Assembly (NCBI GenBank): GCA_017617005.1 | Contig: JAFZWW010000037.1 | Coordinates: 1-32,121, forward strand | Source: Lachnospiraceae bacterium | GTDB lineage: Bacteria > Bacillota > Clostridia > Lachnospirales > Lachnospiraceae | Direction: 5' to 3' | DNA: 32,121 nt | Shown here: positions 9,910 through 19,024 of the stretch, in pieces | How positions within the stretch are numbered: position 1 is the stretch's first letter | How the letters are laid out: each line of letters starts with the position of its first letter | Program-made: the position numbers and the translations under genes | The notes under the pieces: generated by a model | What the model saw: only the letters and a program-made list of their open reading frames with translations | What the model was told of the DNA's origin: nothing | Databases searched by the model: none

Positions 9910-11202
9910 GTGAAGATTACGGCAATAGTTTTATTTGTGATAATGTATGTGCTCATGATCGCATTTCCGAAGAGAAGATCGATCACCGCACTTTCAACCG
10001 CAGCGATATTCATAATACTGTCACTGCTTCCGATAGGGGATATCAAGATACTTGAACTTGCCGATGTTCCCACGGCCGTTAACTGGAATGTCATACTTAT
10101 GATCTCGGGAACGATGATCATAGTCGACTATTTCATCGAATCCAAGATGCCCAATGTAATTGCGGAATCGCTTCTCAGGATCGCGCCCAACATCCTCTGG
10201 GTCACGGTACTTATGTCAGTCTTTTCCGGACTGATCTCCGCATTCATCGATAACGTTGCTACCGTGCTCATGGTCGCACCCGTTGCGATGGTCATCTGTA
10301 AAAAACTGAACGTATCGCCCGTCGGTATGATAATATGTATCGCGGTGTCTTCTAACCTTCAGGGTGCGGCTACACTTGTCGGAGATACGACATCTATCAT
10401 GCTCGCAGGTGCGGCAAATATGAACTTCGCCGATTTCTTCGTCATGCACGGTAAACTCGGAATGTTCTTTGCAACCGAGCTCGGAGCATTCTTCACGATT
10501 CCGATCATGATGTTCATGTTCAGGAAGGAGAAGGCTCCCGTTACATCCGAGGAGCGCACGAAGGTTAAGGATCTGTTCCCTTCGTTCATGATGATCGCGT
10601 ATGTCCTCGCACTCATCATCGCATCCTTCATTCCGAATACACCCGATCTGATCAACGGATATATCTGTATCACGGGTGCGGTCATAACCGTCATCGGAGA
10701 GCTGCTCATCCATAAGGATACAGTCGGACTTAAGCATTCGTTCAAGAGCCTCGATATCGATATGGTTCTTCTCCTCATCGGACTTTTCTGTGTCATCGGA
10801 GGCATCACCAATGTCGGTGTCATCGACGATCTTGCCGGACTTATCGCAAGTGCCGGAGGAAGCAACAAATTCCTTCTTTTTACAATAGTTGTATGGGGAT
10901 CTGTTGCAATTTCCGCATTTATTGATAATATACCTTATGTTGCCACCATGCTTCCGATACTCGCGAGCGTGTCCGCAACACTCGGAGTTGAACCCTACTT
11001 CCTTTTCTTCGGACTTCTTGTCGGAGCGACCCTCGGAGGAAATCTCACTCCCATCGGTGCATCCGCCAATATCGCCGGTGTCGGCATGCTGAGGAAGGCC
11101 GGATATGAAGTAAGCTTTGGGGATTTTATGAAGATAGGAGTGCCCTTTACCCTTACCGCGGTAATGACCGGCTACCTTTTCGTATGGTTCATCTGGGCCT
11201 GA
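9910..11202 (+). CDS. ArsB/NhaD-type ion transporter (IT superfamily)
   Basis: A 430-residue membrane protein with about 11-12 hydrophobic helices. Two pseudo-repeats each carry a helix-break motif, SAFIDNVATV near residue 114 and SAFIDNIPYV near residue 336, typical of the ion transporter superfamily (ArsB, NhaD, SLC13 relatives). GATLGGNLTPIGASANI near residue 380 is the matching substrate-binding loop; its partner SSNLQGAATLVGDTTS lies near 148. Substrate could be Na+/H+ exchange, an anion or a metal oxyanion; the sequence does not decide. The start is a GTG with GAGGGAG upstream; an ATG at codon 13 is an alternative. Adjacency to a DtxR-type regulator suggests metal-responsive expression. 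Confidence 0.85.
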   Translation: MKITAIVLFVIMYVLMIAFPKRRSITALSTAAIFIILSLLPIGDIKILELADVPTAVNWNVILMISGTMIIVDYFIESKMPNVIAESLLRIAPNILWVTVLMSVFSGLISAFIDNVATVLMVAPVAMVICKKLNVSPVGMIICIAVSSNLQGAATLVGDTTSIMLAGAANMNFADFFVMHGKLGMFFATELGAFFTIPIMMFMFRKEKAPVTSEERTKVKDLFPSFMMIAYVLALIIASFIPNTPDLINGYICITGAVITVIGELLIHKDTVGLKHSFKSLDIDMVLLLIGLFCVIGGITNVGVIDDLAGLIASAGGSNKFLLFTIVVWGSVAISAFIDNIPYVATMLPILASVSATLGVEPYFLFFGLLVGATLGGNLTPIGASANIAGVGMLRKAGYEVSFGDFMKIGVPFTLTAVMTGYLFVWFIWA

Positions 11203-11248
11203 TATTTAGAATTTATAAGTTTTATTTTCCAAGGAGATCTTTGAAAAC

Positions 11249-12865
11249 ATGAGTTCAGAATCTATTGAATCACAGATAAACCGTCGCCGCACTTTTGCGA
11301 TAATATCGCATCCCGATGCAGGTAAGACGACTCTCACCGAGAAGTTTCTTCTCTACGGCGGAGCGATAAATCTTGCGGGTTCCGTTAAGGGTAAAGCCAC
11401 AGCAAGACACGCGGTTTCCGACTGGATGGAGATAGAGAAGCAGCGTGGTATTTCCGTTACTTCATCCGTTCTCCAGTTCGAATATGACGGCTACTGCATC
11501 AATATTCTTGATACTCCGGGTCACCAGGATTTCTCCGAGGATACCTACAGAACTCTTATGGCTGCCGATTCCGCAGTCATGGTAATAGACGGATCAAAGG
11601 GCGTTGAGGCACAGACAAGAAAGCTTTTCAAGGTCTGTGTAATGCGCCATATTCCCATTTTCACATTCATAAATAAGCTGGACCGCGATGCGATGGACAC
11701 CTTTGACCTTCTCGACGATATCGAGAAGGAGCTTGGTATTGCAACCTGTCCCGTAAACTGGCCCATCGGTTCCGGTAAAAGCTTCCAGGGAGTATATGAC
11801 AGAGAGAGCAAGTCTGTCATAAAGTATTCTGATACCGAAAAAGGAACCAAGGAAGGAAATGCCGAGGTTGTATCCGTATCCGATGAATCGGCGATGAGAG
11901 CACTGATCGGTGATGACGCATCCGATAAGCTTCTCGGAGAGATGGAGCTTTTGGACGGTGCCGGAGCAGACTTCGATCTCGATGCCGTAAGGGCGGGAGA
12001 GCTTACTCCCGTATGCTTCGGATCCGCACTCACCAATTTTGGTGTCGAGATCTTCTTAAAGCATTTCCTGAATATGACAACACCTCCCCTTTCGAGAAGT
12101 GCCGAGAACGGTGCCGGAGAAAGGATCGAGATCGATCCCGTCAAGAATGATTTCTCCGCATTTGTTTTCAAGATCCAGGCGAACATGAACAAGGCTCACC
12201 GCGACAGGGTTGCATTCATGCGTATCGTATCCGGAAGGTTCGATGCGGATAAGGAAGTCAAACATCCCGCGAGCGGCAAGACCATGAGACTTTCTCAGCC
12301 ACAGCAGATAATGGCGGACGAAAGAAAGATCCTCACCGAGGCATACGGCGGAGACATCATCGGCGTATTCGATCCCGGAATATTCTCTATCGGCGATACC
12401 GTATGCGCACCTTCGATGAACGTAAAATATGACGGCATCCCCACCTTCGCTCCCGAGCATTTCTGCAGGGTTCATCTGATGGATACCATGAAGAGAAAGC
12501 AGTTCGTAAAGGGTGCGACCCAGATAGCACAGGAGGGTGCGATCCAGATCTTCACCGAGCTTTCCGGAACGATGGAGGATGTCATCGTCGGCGTTGTCGG
12601 TGTTCTCCAGTTCGACGTCTTCAAGTACCGTATGGAGAATGAGTACAATGTCGAGGTCAGGATGGATTCCCTGCCTTACGAGCACATCAGATGGATCACC
12701 AATCCCGGTGAATTCGATGTCGAGAAGCTCAGCGGAACCTCCGACATGAAGAAGGTAAGGGACATGAAGGGCAATCCGCTCCTTCTTTTCATCAATGAGT
12801 GGAGTGCACAGATGACCATCGACCGTAACAAGGGCCTCGAACTCGCCGAATTCTCGAAGAATTGA
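11249..12865 (+). CDS. prfC: peptide chain release factor 3
   Basis: RF3 is a ribosome-dependent GTPase that recycles RF1/RF2 after peptide release. The 538-residue length is close to the usual 525-530. G1 HPDAGKTT is at 21-28, switch I contains EKQRGISVTSS, G3 is DTPGHQDFSEDT and G4 NKLDRDAMD. The C-terminal half holds the EF-G-like beta domains and the RF3-specific domain (LQFDVFKYRMENEYNVEV). Upstream AAGGAG lies about 12 nt from the ATG, longer than optimal. Its 3' side is followed by a promoter for the next operon, without a visible terminator hairpin. Confidence 0.96.
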   Translation: MSSESIESQINRRRTFAIISHPDAGKTTLTEKFLLYGGAINLAGSVKGKATARHAVSDWMEIEKQRGISVTSSVLQFEYDGYCINILDTPGHQDFSEDTYRTLMAADSAVMVIDGSKGVEAQTRKLFKVCVMRHIPIFTFINKLDRDAMDTFDLLDDIEKELGIATCPVNWPIGSGKSFQGVYDRESKSVIKYSDTEKGTKEGNAEVVSVSDESAMRALIGDDASDKLLGEMELLDGAGADFDLDAVRAGELTPVCFGSALTNFGVEIFLKHFLNMTTPPLSRSAENGAGERIEIDPVKNDFSAFVFKIQANMNKAHRDRVAFMRIVSGRFDADKEVKHPASGKTMRLSQPQQIMADERKILTEAYGGDIIGVFDPGIFSIGDTVCAPSMNVKYDGIPTFAPEHFCRVHLMDTMKRKQFVKGATQIAQEGAIQIFTELSGTMEDVIVGVVGVLQFDVFKYRMENEYNVEVRMDSLPYEHIRWITNPGEFDVEKLSGTSDMKKVRDMKGNPLLLFINEWSAQMTIDRNKGLELAEFSKN

Positions 12866-12879
12866 GAAGGACCCGTGAA

Positions 12880-12909
12880 TTAGTAAATTATTCAAGTTTA
12901 TGGTATAAT
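12880..12909 (+). promoter_or_regulatory. extended -10 promoter upstream of the asp23-recN operon
   Basis: A consensus TATAAT at 12904-12909 is preceded by TGG, giving the extended -10 form TGnTATAAT. The best -35 (TTAGTA, 12880-12885, 18-nt spacer) is weak, which is common for extended -10 promoters. It lies 55 nt before the asp23 ATG and is the only clear promoter seen before the housekeeping run. Confidence 0.65.
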
Positions 12910-12963
12910 TATTCAGTATGGTTTTAGGCCTTAAATGTATCGATTTTTGAAAGGAGACCTGAT

Positions 12964-13338
12964 ATGGCAGCTGTTAAGGAAAAGAAGGTCAAAGCACCCA
13001 AGAATACAACGGAAAAGTCCGGCATCTCCATCGGAACCAGCGAGAACAACGGACATGTATTTATAGCAGACGCTGTAGTTGAAGAGATCGCTGCGCTTGC
13101 CGCAAGCGAGGTCGAGGGCGTCGAAGGGATCAGTGAGAAGGTAAAGGGCAGATCACTGATCAAGGCAGATATTGCAGGAACCAATGTCAAGATATCCATG
13201 ATCATCTCCACCAGATTCGGATATCCCATTCCCGCTACCTGCCAGGCAGTACAGACAAGGGTCAAGTCATCGGTCGAGAACATGACCGGACTTACCTGCA
13301 CAGACGTAAATATCAGAGTTAGCGGAGTAGAGATCTGA
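12964..13338 (+). CDS. Asp23/Gls24 family envelope stress protein
   Basis: A 124-residue Asp23-family protein. The core (residues 33-120) has the pattern IADAVVEEIAALAASEVEGVEGI, then V-K-I-S-M-I-I-S and the closing TGLTCTDVNIRVSGVEI strand. The first 25 residues are a Lys-rich hydrophilic tail. Members in Gram-positives are linked to alkaline or envelope stress and some associate with membrane anchors. In Clostridia a copy commonly precedes nusB, as here (1 nt gap). AAGGAG lies 7 nt before the ATG. Precise function unknown. Confidence 0.9.
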   Translation: MAAVKEKKVKAPKNTTEKSGISIGTSENNGHVFIADAVVEEIAALAASEVEGVEGISEKVKGRSLIKADIAGTNVKISMIISTRFGYPIPATCQAVQTRVKSSVENMTGLTCTDVNIRVSGVEI

Positions 13339-13339
13339 C

Positions 13340-13777
13340 GTGGAAGTAAGCGATAAAAAGAACATGACAAGACATAAACTGCGGGACAAAGTCTTCGGAC
13401 TTGTGTTCCGCATTGAATTTTATCCGGAAAATGAGCTTGAAGACCAGATAAAGTGCTTCGAGGAATTCGCGGAAGAAGAGGGATATCTTCCCGAGGATCT
13501 CGAATACATCACCTCCAAGTTCAGGGCCGTAAAGGAAAAACTTCCGGAGATAGACGCGGCAATAGACAAGGCCGCCGTAGGCTGGACCAGGAGCCGTATG
13601 GGAAAGGCTGAGCTTTCCGCACTCAGGCTCGGTATCTATGAAATGCTTTATGATGATGATATTCCCCAGAATGTTGCGATGAACGAAGCTGTTGAGATTG
13701 CCAAGACATACGGCGACAACACGGGCGGCGCGTTCGTAAATGCCATTCTCACCAAGGTCAGGGACGAATCTGCTTAA
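13340..13777 (+). CDS. nusB: transcription antitermination factor NusB
   Basis: NusB binds boxA RNA with NusE/S10 in rRNA antitermination complexes. The 145-residue all-helical protein has the family C-terminal pattern: LRLGIYEMLY, the IPQNVAMNEAVEIAKTYG segment and GGAFVNAILTKV. The start is uncertain: the GTG at 13340 sits 1 nt after the asp23 stop with GGAG 12 nt upstream, whereas an ATG at 13364 gives a N-terminus (MTRHKLRDKVFGLVF) that aligns better with other NusB proteins but has only a distant GGAAG. The stop overlaps the xseA start (TAATG). Confidence 0.93.
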   Translation: MEVSDKKNMTRHKLRDKVFGLVFRIEFYPENELEDQIKCFEEFAEEEGYLPEDLEYITSKFRAVKEKLPEIDAAIDKAAVGWTRSRMGKAELSALRLGIYEMLYDDDIPQNVAMNEAVEIAKTYGDNTGGAFVNAILTKVRDESA

Positions 13778-15039
13778 TGGCATACAGCGTATCAGAATTA
13801 GTACAGAATCTGAATAATGCGATCAGACTTTCATCCTCCCTGAGCAGGATAGAGATAGAAGGCGAGATCGTCGGATATAACGGGCCTAACCGAAACGGGC
13901 ACATCTACTTTGATCTTAAGGATGAAAAAGCAAACATTAAATGCATGATGTTTGCGAGCAAGTGCACCTACGAATACAAACAGATCATTCGGGAAGGCGC
14001 GCATGTCACACTTTACGGGAGCCTGAATTATCATCAACAGTTCGGGCTTTCTTTTGTATTTGAGAGGGTTTCCGAATCGGGAGAGGGTGCGCGCATGAGA
14101 GCGCTCCTTGAACTGCGAAAGGAACTTGAAGAACTCGGAATGTTCGATGAGATGTACAAAAAATACATCCCGAGATTTCCGAGGACGATCGGTGTCATAA
14201 CTTCTCTCACGGGAGCCGCGGTAGGTGATGTGGTCACCAATGCGAAGAAGAATGACCCTTACATACAGATCATAGTCGCACCCGCACTTATGGAAGGCGA
14301 CGGAGCCGCGGAGAGCGTGGCATCGGCAATAGCAGCGATGGATGAGCTTTCACCGGATGTGATCCTTCTGACAAGAGGCGGCGGATCCAAGGACAGTCTC
14401 TGGACCTTCAATGAAAGGATCGTTGCGCAGGCGGTATTTGACTGCAGCACACCGATAGTGTCTGCGATAGGCCACGACAGGGACAGGTCGCTCACGGACG
14501 ATATAGCGGACCATTACGAATCAACACCCACGGGTGCCGCACTTTTCCTCACGGAACAGAACAAGGATCTTCTTTCTTTTCTCGAAGATGCTCCGGAAGT
14601 TCTGACCGATCTTATGGAGAGGAACATCAAGGATAAGAGAGCGGCGCTGAAGGAATATTATTCGGCGGTAAGATATTCATCACCCGAGAACCGCCTTGAC
14701 CGCAGGAAAAAGGATCTCGAGAAATACCGCATGAGTCTTGCCAACTCGATGAGGCAGTCACTCGCGGGAAGAAAGAATGCTCTTGAAAGGTATTCCGCAT
14801 CGGTTCCTCACCTGATGGATCTTTCGGTTAAAAGGGCATCGGGAAAACTGGATAACTATATCGGAAAGCTTGAGGGACTCTCACCCGTCGGAAGACTGAA
14901 GAGCGGTTTTTCATATGCATCCGATGAGAGCGGCAGGAATATCAGATCTGTATCCGGAGTAAGACCCGGAGACAGCATAAACATAAGAGTTCTGGACGGA
15001 GAGATACATTCGACCGTAACCGGAACGGACAGTTTATAA
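13777..15039 (+). CDS. xseA: exodeoxyribonuclease VII large subunit
   Basis: The catalytic subunit of the ATP-independent nuclease that degrades single-stranded DNA to short oligonucleotides. The 420-residue protein has an N-terminal OB fold (1-100), a central nuclease domain with IGVITSLTGAAVGDV, LLTRGGGSKDSLWTFNE and SAIGHDRDRSL, and a C-terminal helical region (260-350) ending in the GFSYA strand. One departure: the usual ADxRApTPsaAAE stretch reads ADHYESTPTGAALFL. The start overlaps the nusB stop by one base. Confidence 0.95.
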   Translation: MAYSVSELVQNLNNAIRLSSSLSRIEIEGEIVGYNGPNRNGHIYFDLKDEKANIKCMMFASKCTYEYKQIIREGAHVTLYGSLNYHQQFGLSFVFERVSESGEGARMRALLELRKELEELGMFDEMYKKYIPRFPRTIGVITSLTGAAVGDVVTNAKKNDPYIQIIVAPALMEGDGAAESVASAIAAMDELSPDVILLTRGGGSKDSLWTFNERIVAQAVFDCSTPIVSAIGHDRDRSLTDDIADHYESTPTGAALFLTEQNKDLLSFLEDAPEVLTDLMERNIKDKRAALKEYYSAVRYSSPENRLDRRKKDLEKYRMSLANSMRQSLAGRKNALERYSASVPHLMDLSVKRASGKLDNYIGKLEGLSPVGRLKSGFSYASDESGRNIRSVSGVRPGDSINIRVLDGEIHSTVTGTDSL

Positions 15040-15051
15040 AGAGGCATATTT

Positions 15052-15291
15052 ATGGCAGCTAAAGCAAAGACCGCACAAGGGGCGGAAGAAAAAGAAAATA
15101 CACTCGAAGAAAATTTCGAACTGCTTGAGGAAGTCACTTCCAGACTGCAGTCGGATGATCTGCCTCTCGAAGAGGCCTTCGAGAATTATAAGAAGGGAAT
15201 GGATCTTATCAAAAAGTGTTCGTCCCAGATCGATATGGTCGAGAAGGAAGTACTAAAGCTCGGCTCAGATATGGGTCTTGAGAAGATCTGA
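15052..15291 (+). CDS. xseB: exodeoxyribonuclease VII small subunit
   Basis: The 79-residue partner of XseA. The family core NFELLEEVTSRLQSDDLPLE followed by EAFENYKKGMDLIKKC covers residues 21-56, and a helical-hairpin fold is expected. The first 18 residues form a Lys/Ala/Glu-rich extension. It starts 12 nt after xseA, as expected for a complex made in fixed proportion, and is followed by ispA. Confidence 0.94.
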   Translation: MAAKAKTAQGAEEKENTLEENFELLEEVTSRLQSDDLPLEEAFENYKKGMDLIKKCSSQIDMVEKEVLKLGSDMGLEKI

Positions 15292-15310
15292 AACAAAAAG
15301 GGCGGGAGAA

Positions 15311-16261
15311 TTGGACAGAAAGAAATTTGTTGTTGAACTCAAGAAACAGACAGAGAACTCGGAAAAGATCGTAATGAAGTACCTGCCGGATCCGGAGGAC
15401 AAGTTCCAGCATTCGGTGATGGAAGCCATGAATTATTCGGTGACCGTAGGCGGAAAGAGATTAAGACCTCTTCTCATCCAGGAGACCTACCGTATGTTCA
15501 GGGGACAGGATGATTATGTGGAGCCTTTCATGGCTGCGATCGAGATGATACATACGTATTCACTCGTGCACGACGATCTTCCCTGTCTCGATAACGATAC
15601 GCTCAGAAGAGGGTGCGATACCACCTGGAAAAAGTACGGTGATGCGATGGCACTTCTTGCGGGAGACGGTCTGCTCAACTATGCGTATGAGACTGCGATG
15701 AAGAGCTTCGACCTCATCGAAAAGGAAGGCAGTGCATTCGAGGTCAGCCCCGAGACGGAGGTTTCGAGATACCAGTCATGCGCAAAGGCTCTCAAGATAC
15801 TTGCCGAGAAAGCCGGCATCTTCGGAATGGTCGGAGGACAGTGTCTCGATGTCGAGGCTGAAAAGCAGAGCCTGAACCTTACCGAGGAAGAGCTCTTATT
15901 CATTCACGAGCATAAGACCGCGGCGCTCATCCAGGCGTGCTTCATGATAGGCGGCGTGCTTGCGGGTGCCGGAAAAAGACAGATAGAAAGACTTGAAAAG
16001 ATCGGATATAACGTCGGTGTTGCTTTCCAGATAAGGGACGATCTTCTTGACGTCATAGGAGATACCGAGACTCTCGGAAAAACGGTCGGATCGGATGAAA
16101 GAGACGGAAAGCAGACCTATGTAACACTTCACGGCATCGAGCAGTCCGAGGCCGATGAAAAGAAACTGACCGAGGAAGCACTTTCGCTTCTCGAAGGACT
16201 TCCCGGCGATCACGAATTTATGGAGGAGCTTATCTTATCGCTCCTCGGAAGACGTAAGTAA
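15311..16261 (+). CDS. ispA: farnesyl/geranyl diphosphate synthase (IspA-type polyprenyl synthetase)
   Basis: It condenses dimethylallyl diphosphate with isopentenyl diphosphate to short-chain prenyl diphosphates, feeding undecaprenyl and quinone synthesis. From the TTG at 15311 the product is 316 residues. GGKRLRP at 47-53 and the first Asp-rich motif DDLPCLD at 88-94 are intact, as is the second (RDDLLD). The start is uncertain because no ATG precedes the conserved YLPDPED region except one at 15374. The TTG at 15311 gives the expected length and has AGGGCGGGAG just upstream (the nearest GGAG is very close); a TTG at 15278 overlapping xseB is also open. Confidence 0.92.
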   Translation: MDRKKFVVELKKQTENSEKIVMKYLPDPEDKFQHSVMEAMNYSVTVGGKRLRPLLIQETYRMFRGQDDYVEPFMAAIEMIHTYSLVHDDLPCLDNDTLRRGCDTTWKKYGDAMALLAGDGLLNYAYETAMKSFDLIEKEGSAFEVSPETEVSRYQSCAKALKILAEKAGIFGMVGGQCLDVEAEKQSLNLTEEELLFIHEHKTAALIQACFMIGGVLAGAGKRQIERLEKIGYNVGVAFQIRDDLLDVIGDTETLGKTVGSDERDGKQTYVTLHGIEQSEADEKKLTEEALSLLEGLPGDHEFMEELILSLLGRRK

Positions 16262-16263
16262 TA

Positions 16264-18132
16264 ATGATCTTAGACAAAATCAACGGTACCGGTGATATCA
16301 AAAACATAGAGGAAGAAAACCTCGGCGCACTTGCTTCGGAGATCAGGGAATTTCTGATCGACAAGGTTTCAAAGACCGGCGGTCATCTCGGAGCAAATCT
16401 CGGAGTCGTGGAGCTTACTATGGCACTCCATCTCGAGCTGGATCTTCCCGAAGATAAGATAATCTGGGATGTGGGTCATCAGGCCTATACCCATAAGATC
16501 CTCACGGGCAGAAAAGATGGTTTTGATAACCTTCGCAAATACGGAGGAATGAGTGGTTTCCCCAAAGCATGCGAAAGTGATTGCGACACCTTCGATACGG
16601 GTCACAGCTCCACCTCCATATCCGCAGGCCTCGGCATGGTATGCGCAAGAGATCTGAGGGGCGGGGACGAGACGATCGTTTCCGTTATCGGTGACGGATC
16701 GCTCACGGGCGGTCTTGCATTTGAAGCGCTCAACAATGCCGGACGTACCGATTCCAATTTCATAATCATACTGAACGACAACAATATGTCCATTTCGGAA
16801 AATGTCGGCGGTATTCCCAAATATCTCAATTCGATCCGTACATCAAACGGTTATCTCGGACTTAAGGAGAGCGTCTACAAGAGCATCATCGACAAGCCTT
16901 ACGGTGCGGAGATAGTCGGCAAGATAAGACGTGCAAAGAACAGCTTCAAATCGCTGATGGTTCCCGCGGGAATGCTCTTTGAGGAAATGGGTATCGTTTA
17001 CCTCGGCCCCGTTGACGGACATAACATCAAGGCGATGAGAAATGCCATCAGGGAAGCGAAGAGATTCAAAAGATGCGTTCTCATTCATGTCCTTACCAAG
17101 AAGGGAAAGGGCTTTGCACCCGCGGAAAAGCATCCCGCAAGATTCCACGGTACAGAACCTTTCGACGTAACTAACGGTGTTCCCCTTCATCCCAGGACAG
17201 TGGCGGGCTGGACAGATATTTTCTCGACGGTCATGTGCAAGCTCGGTGAAAAGGATGAGAAGATCGTTGCGATAACCGCAGCCATGGCTGAAGGATGCGG
17301 CCTCAAGAGATTCAGGAACAAATATCCCGACAGGTTCTTTGATGTCGGTATTGCGGAGCAGCATGCGGTCACCTTTGCGGCAGGACTTGCCAAGGGCGGA
17401 TACAAGCCCGTGGTCGCTGTTTATTCGTCATTTCTGCAGAGGGCTTACGACCAGGTTGTCGAGGATGTATGCCTCCAGAATCTTCCCGTTGTATTTGCCA
17501 TAGACAGGGCGGGACTTGTAGGTGCGGACGGAGAAACTCATCAGGGTGTGTTCGATCTTTCGTATCTTTCACAGATACCCGGAATGGTCGTATGCTCACC
17601 CAAGAATAAATGGGAACTTTCGGATATGCTCAAATTTGCCGTATCATACGGCGGACCGGTTGCGGTCAGATATCCGAGAGGATGTGCATATACCGGACTT
17701 CAGGAATTCAGGGAGCCCGTAGCTCTCGGAAAGAGTGAGTGGATATATAAAGAGGACGGCGTATGTATCCTGGCTCTCGGCGGAATGATGGAAACGGCCG
17801 AGAAGGCAAGGGATATCCTCAAGGCTGAAGGAACACATGTAAGTCTCGTTAACGCAAGATTCGTAAAACCTCTCGATAAGGAAATGATCATCGAGTGCGC
17901 AATGACACATTCACTTATCGTTACCGTGGAGGACAATGTCCTGATCGGCGGTTTCGGCTCACAGGTTCTTGAATGTCTTGCGTCCGAAGGAATCGAAAAA
18001 GAAGTACTCTGTCTCGGAATACCCGACAGATTCATACATCAGGGAAGCGTAGATAAACTCCGCGAAGAGCTCGGACTCGATCCCGAAGGAATAGCGGGAT
18101 CTATCAGAAATAAGCTTTCCATGGGACTGTGA
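16264..18132 (+). CDS. dxs: 1-deoxy-D-xylulose-5-phosphate synthase
   Basis: First enzyme of the MEP isoprenoid pathway, joining pyruvate and glyceraldehyde-3-phosphate with thiamine diphosphate. The 622-residue length is typical. The ThDP motif GDGSLTGG starts at residue 143 with NDNNMSI at 171-177; the pyrimidine-binding domain contains GIAEQHAVTFAAGLA with the catalytic Glu, and DRAGLVGADGETHQG follows. It lies 2 nt after ispA, so precursor synthesis and chain elongation are co-expressed. Confidence 0.98.
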   Translation: MILDKINGTGDIKNIEEENLGALASEIREFLIDKVSKTGGHLGANLGVVELTMALHLELDLPEDKIIWDVGHQAYTHKILTGRKDGFDNLRKYGGMSGFPKACESDCDTFDTGHSSTSISAGLGMVCARDLRGGDETIVSVIGDGSLTGGLAFEALNNAGRTDSNFIIILNDNNMSISENVGGIPKYLNSIRTSNGYLGLKESVYKSIIDKPYGAEIVGKIRRAKNSFKSLMVPAGMLFEEMGIVYLGPVDGHNIKAMRNAIREAKRFKRCVLIHVLTKKGKGFAPAEKHPARFHGTEPFDVTNGVPLHPRTVAGWTDIFSTVMCKLGEKDEKIVAITAAMAEGCGLKRFRNKYPDRFFDVGIAEQHAVTFAAGLAKGGYKPVVAVYSSFLQRAYDQVVEDVCLQNLPVVFAIDRAGLVGADGETHQGVFDLSYLSQIPGMVVCSPKNKWELSDMLKFAVSYGGPVAVRYPRGCAYTGLQEFREPVALGKSEWIYKEDGVCILALGGMMETAEKARDILKAEGTHVSLVNARFVKPLDKEMIIECAMTHSLIVTVEDNVLIGGFGSQVLECLASEGIEKEVLCLGIPDRFIHQGSVDKLREELGLDPEGIAGSIRNKLSMGL

Positions 18133-18133
18133 T

Positions 18134-19024
18134 ATGAAAGAAAGACTTGACCTGATCCTTACGGAGAAAGGGCTGGCACCTTCAAGGGAAAAAGCGAAAG
18201 CACTCATAATGGCCGGTGAAGTATATGTCGACGGCCAGAAGGAAGACAAGCCCGGTACATCCTTCGATCCGGAAAAAGTAAATATAGAGGTCAGATCCAA
18301 ACAGCTCAAATATGTAAGCCGCGGAGGCTTCAAACTTGAGAAAGCGATGCGGGTATGGGGATTTGATCTTACCGGTAAAGTCTGCATGGATATCGGTTCA
18401 TCTACAGGAGGCTTTACAGACTGCATGCTCCAGAGCGGAGCATCAAAGGTTTATTCAGTCGATGTCGGAAGAGGACAGCTCGACTGGAAGCTCAGAAATG
18501 ACGACAGGGTCGTTGTGATGGAGCAGACCAATTTCAGATTCCTCACTCCGGATGACATCCCGGAGAAGATAGATTTCGCCAGTGTGGATGTATCGTTCAT
18601 CTCACTCGACAAGATACTGATCCCTGCGAGAAATCTGCTCAAAGATGACGGACGTATAGTCGCACTGATCAAACCGCAGTTTGAAGCGGGCAAGGGTAAG
18701 GTCGGAAAGAACGGTGTCGTAAGGGATATATCCGTTCATGAAGAGGTTATAGCCCGCACGATAAGCTTTGCGGACTATGTCGGATTTGAAGTACTCGGAA
18801 TAGACTTTTCACCCATAAAGGGTCCCGAGGGGAATATCGAATATCTGATGAATCTGATCAAAAAGGAAGAGATATCCGAAGACATCCTCTCGATGAATGA
18901 AAAAGAAGCAATAGAGAGCTTTGAAACAGCAAACGGTGAGGGAAGAGTTCTTGCATCGGACGAAGCGTGGAAGAACAGGATTTCCGAACTTGCGGGTATG
19001 TCACATACGGAGCTTGCGAAATGA
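18134..19024 (+). CDS. tlyA: TlyA family rRNA (cytidine-2'-O)-methyltransferase
   Basis: A 296-residue protein of the TlyA/hemolysin A family. Residues 1-65 are an S4 RNA-binding domain (ERLDLILTEKGLAPSREKAK); residues 70-250 are an FtsJ/RrmJ-type methyltransferase with the S-adenosylmethionine motif DIGSSTGGFTDCML and VDVSFISLDKIL. Mycobacterial TlyA methylates 16S and 23S rRNA and sets capreomycin sensitivity; the older hemolysin label is doubtful. The start is 1 nt after dxs, and the stop overlaps nadK (ATGA). tlyA-nadK-argR-recN is a common Firmicutes order. Confidence 0.95.
   Translation: MKERLDLILTEKGLAPSREKAKALIMAGEVYVDGQKEDKPGTSFDPEKVNIEVRSKQLKYVSRGGFKLEKAMRVWGFDLTGKVCMDIGSSTGGFTDCMLQSGASKVYSVDVGRGQLDWKLRNDDRVVVMEQTNFRFLTPDDIPEKIDFASVDVSFISLDKILIPARNLLKDDGRIVALIKPQFEAGKGKVGKNGVVRDISVHEEVIARTISFADYVGFEVLGIDFSPIKGPEGNIEYLMNLIKKEEISEDILSMNEKEAIESFETANGEGRVLASDEAWKNRISELAGMSHTELAK

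Noticed and set aside
10216..10868. Long minus-strand frames inside the transporter and similar frames opposite prfC, recN and atpA
   Set aside because: These are antisense shadows of well-identified genes, caused by codon bias; no ribosome sites or domain patterns seen.
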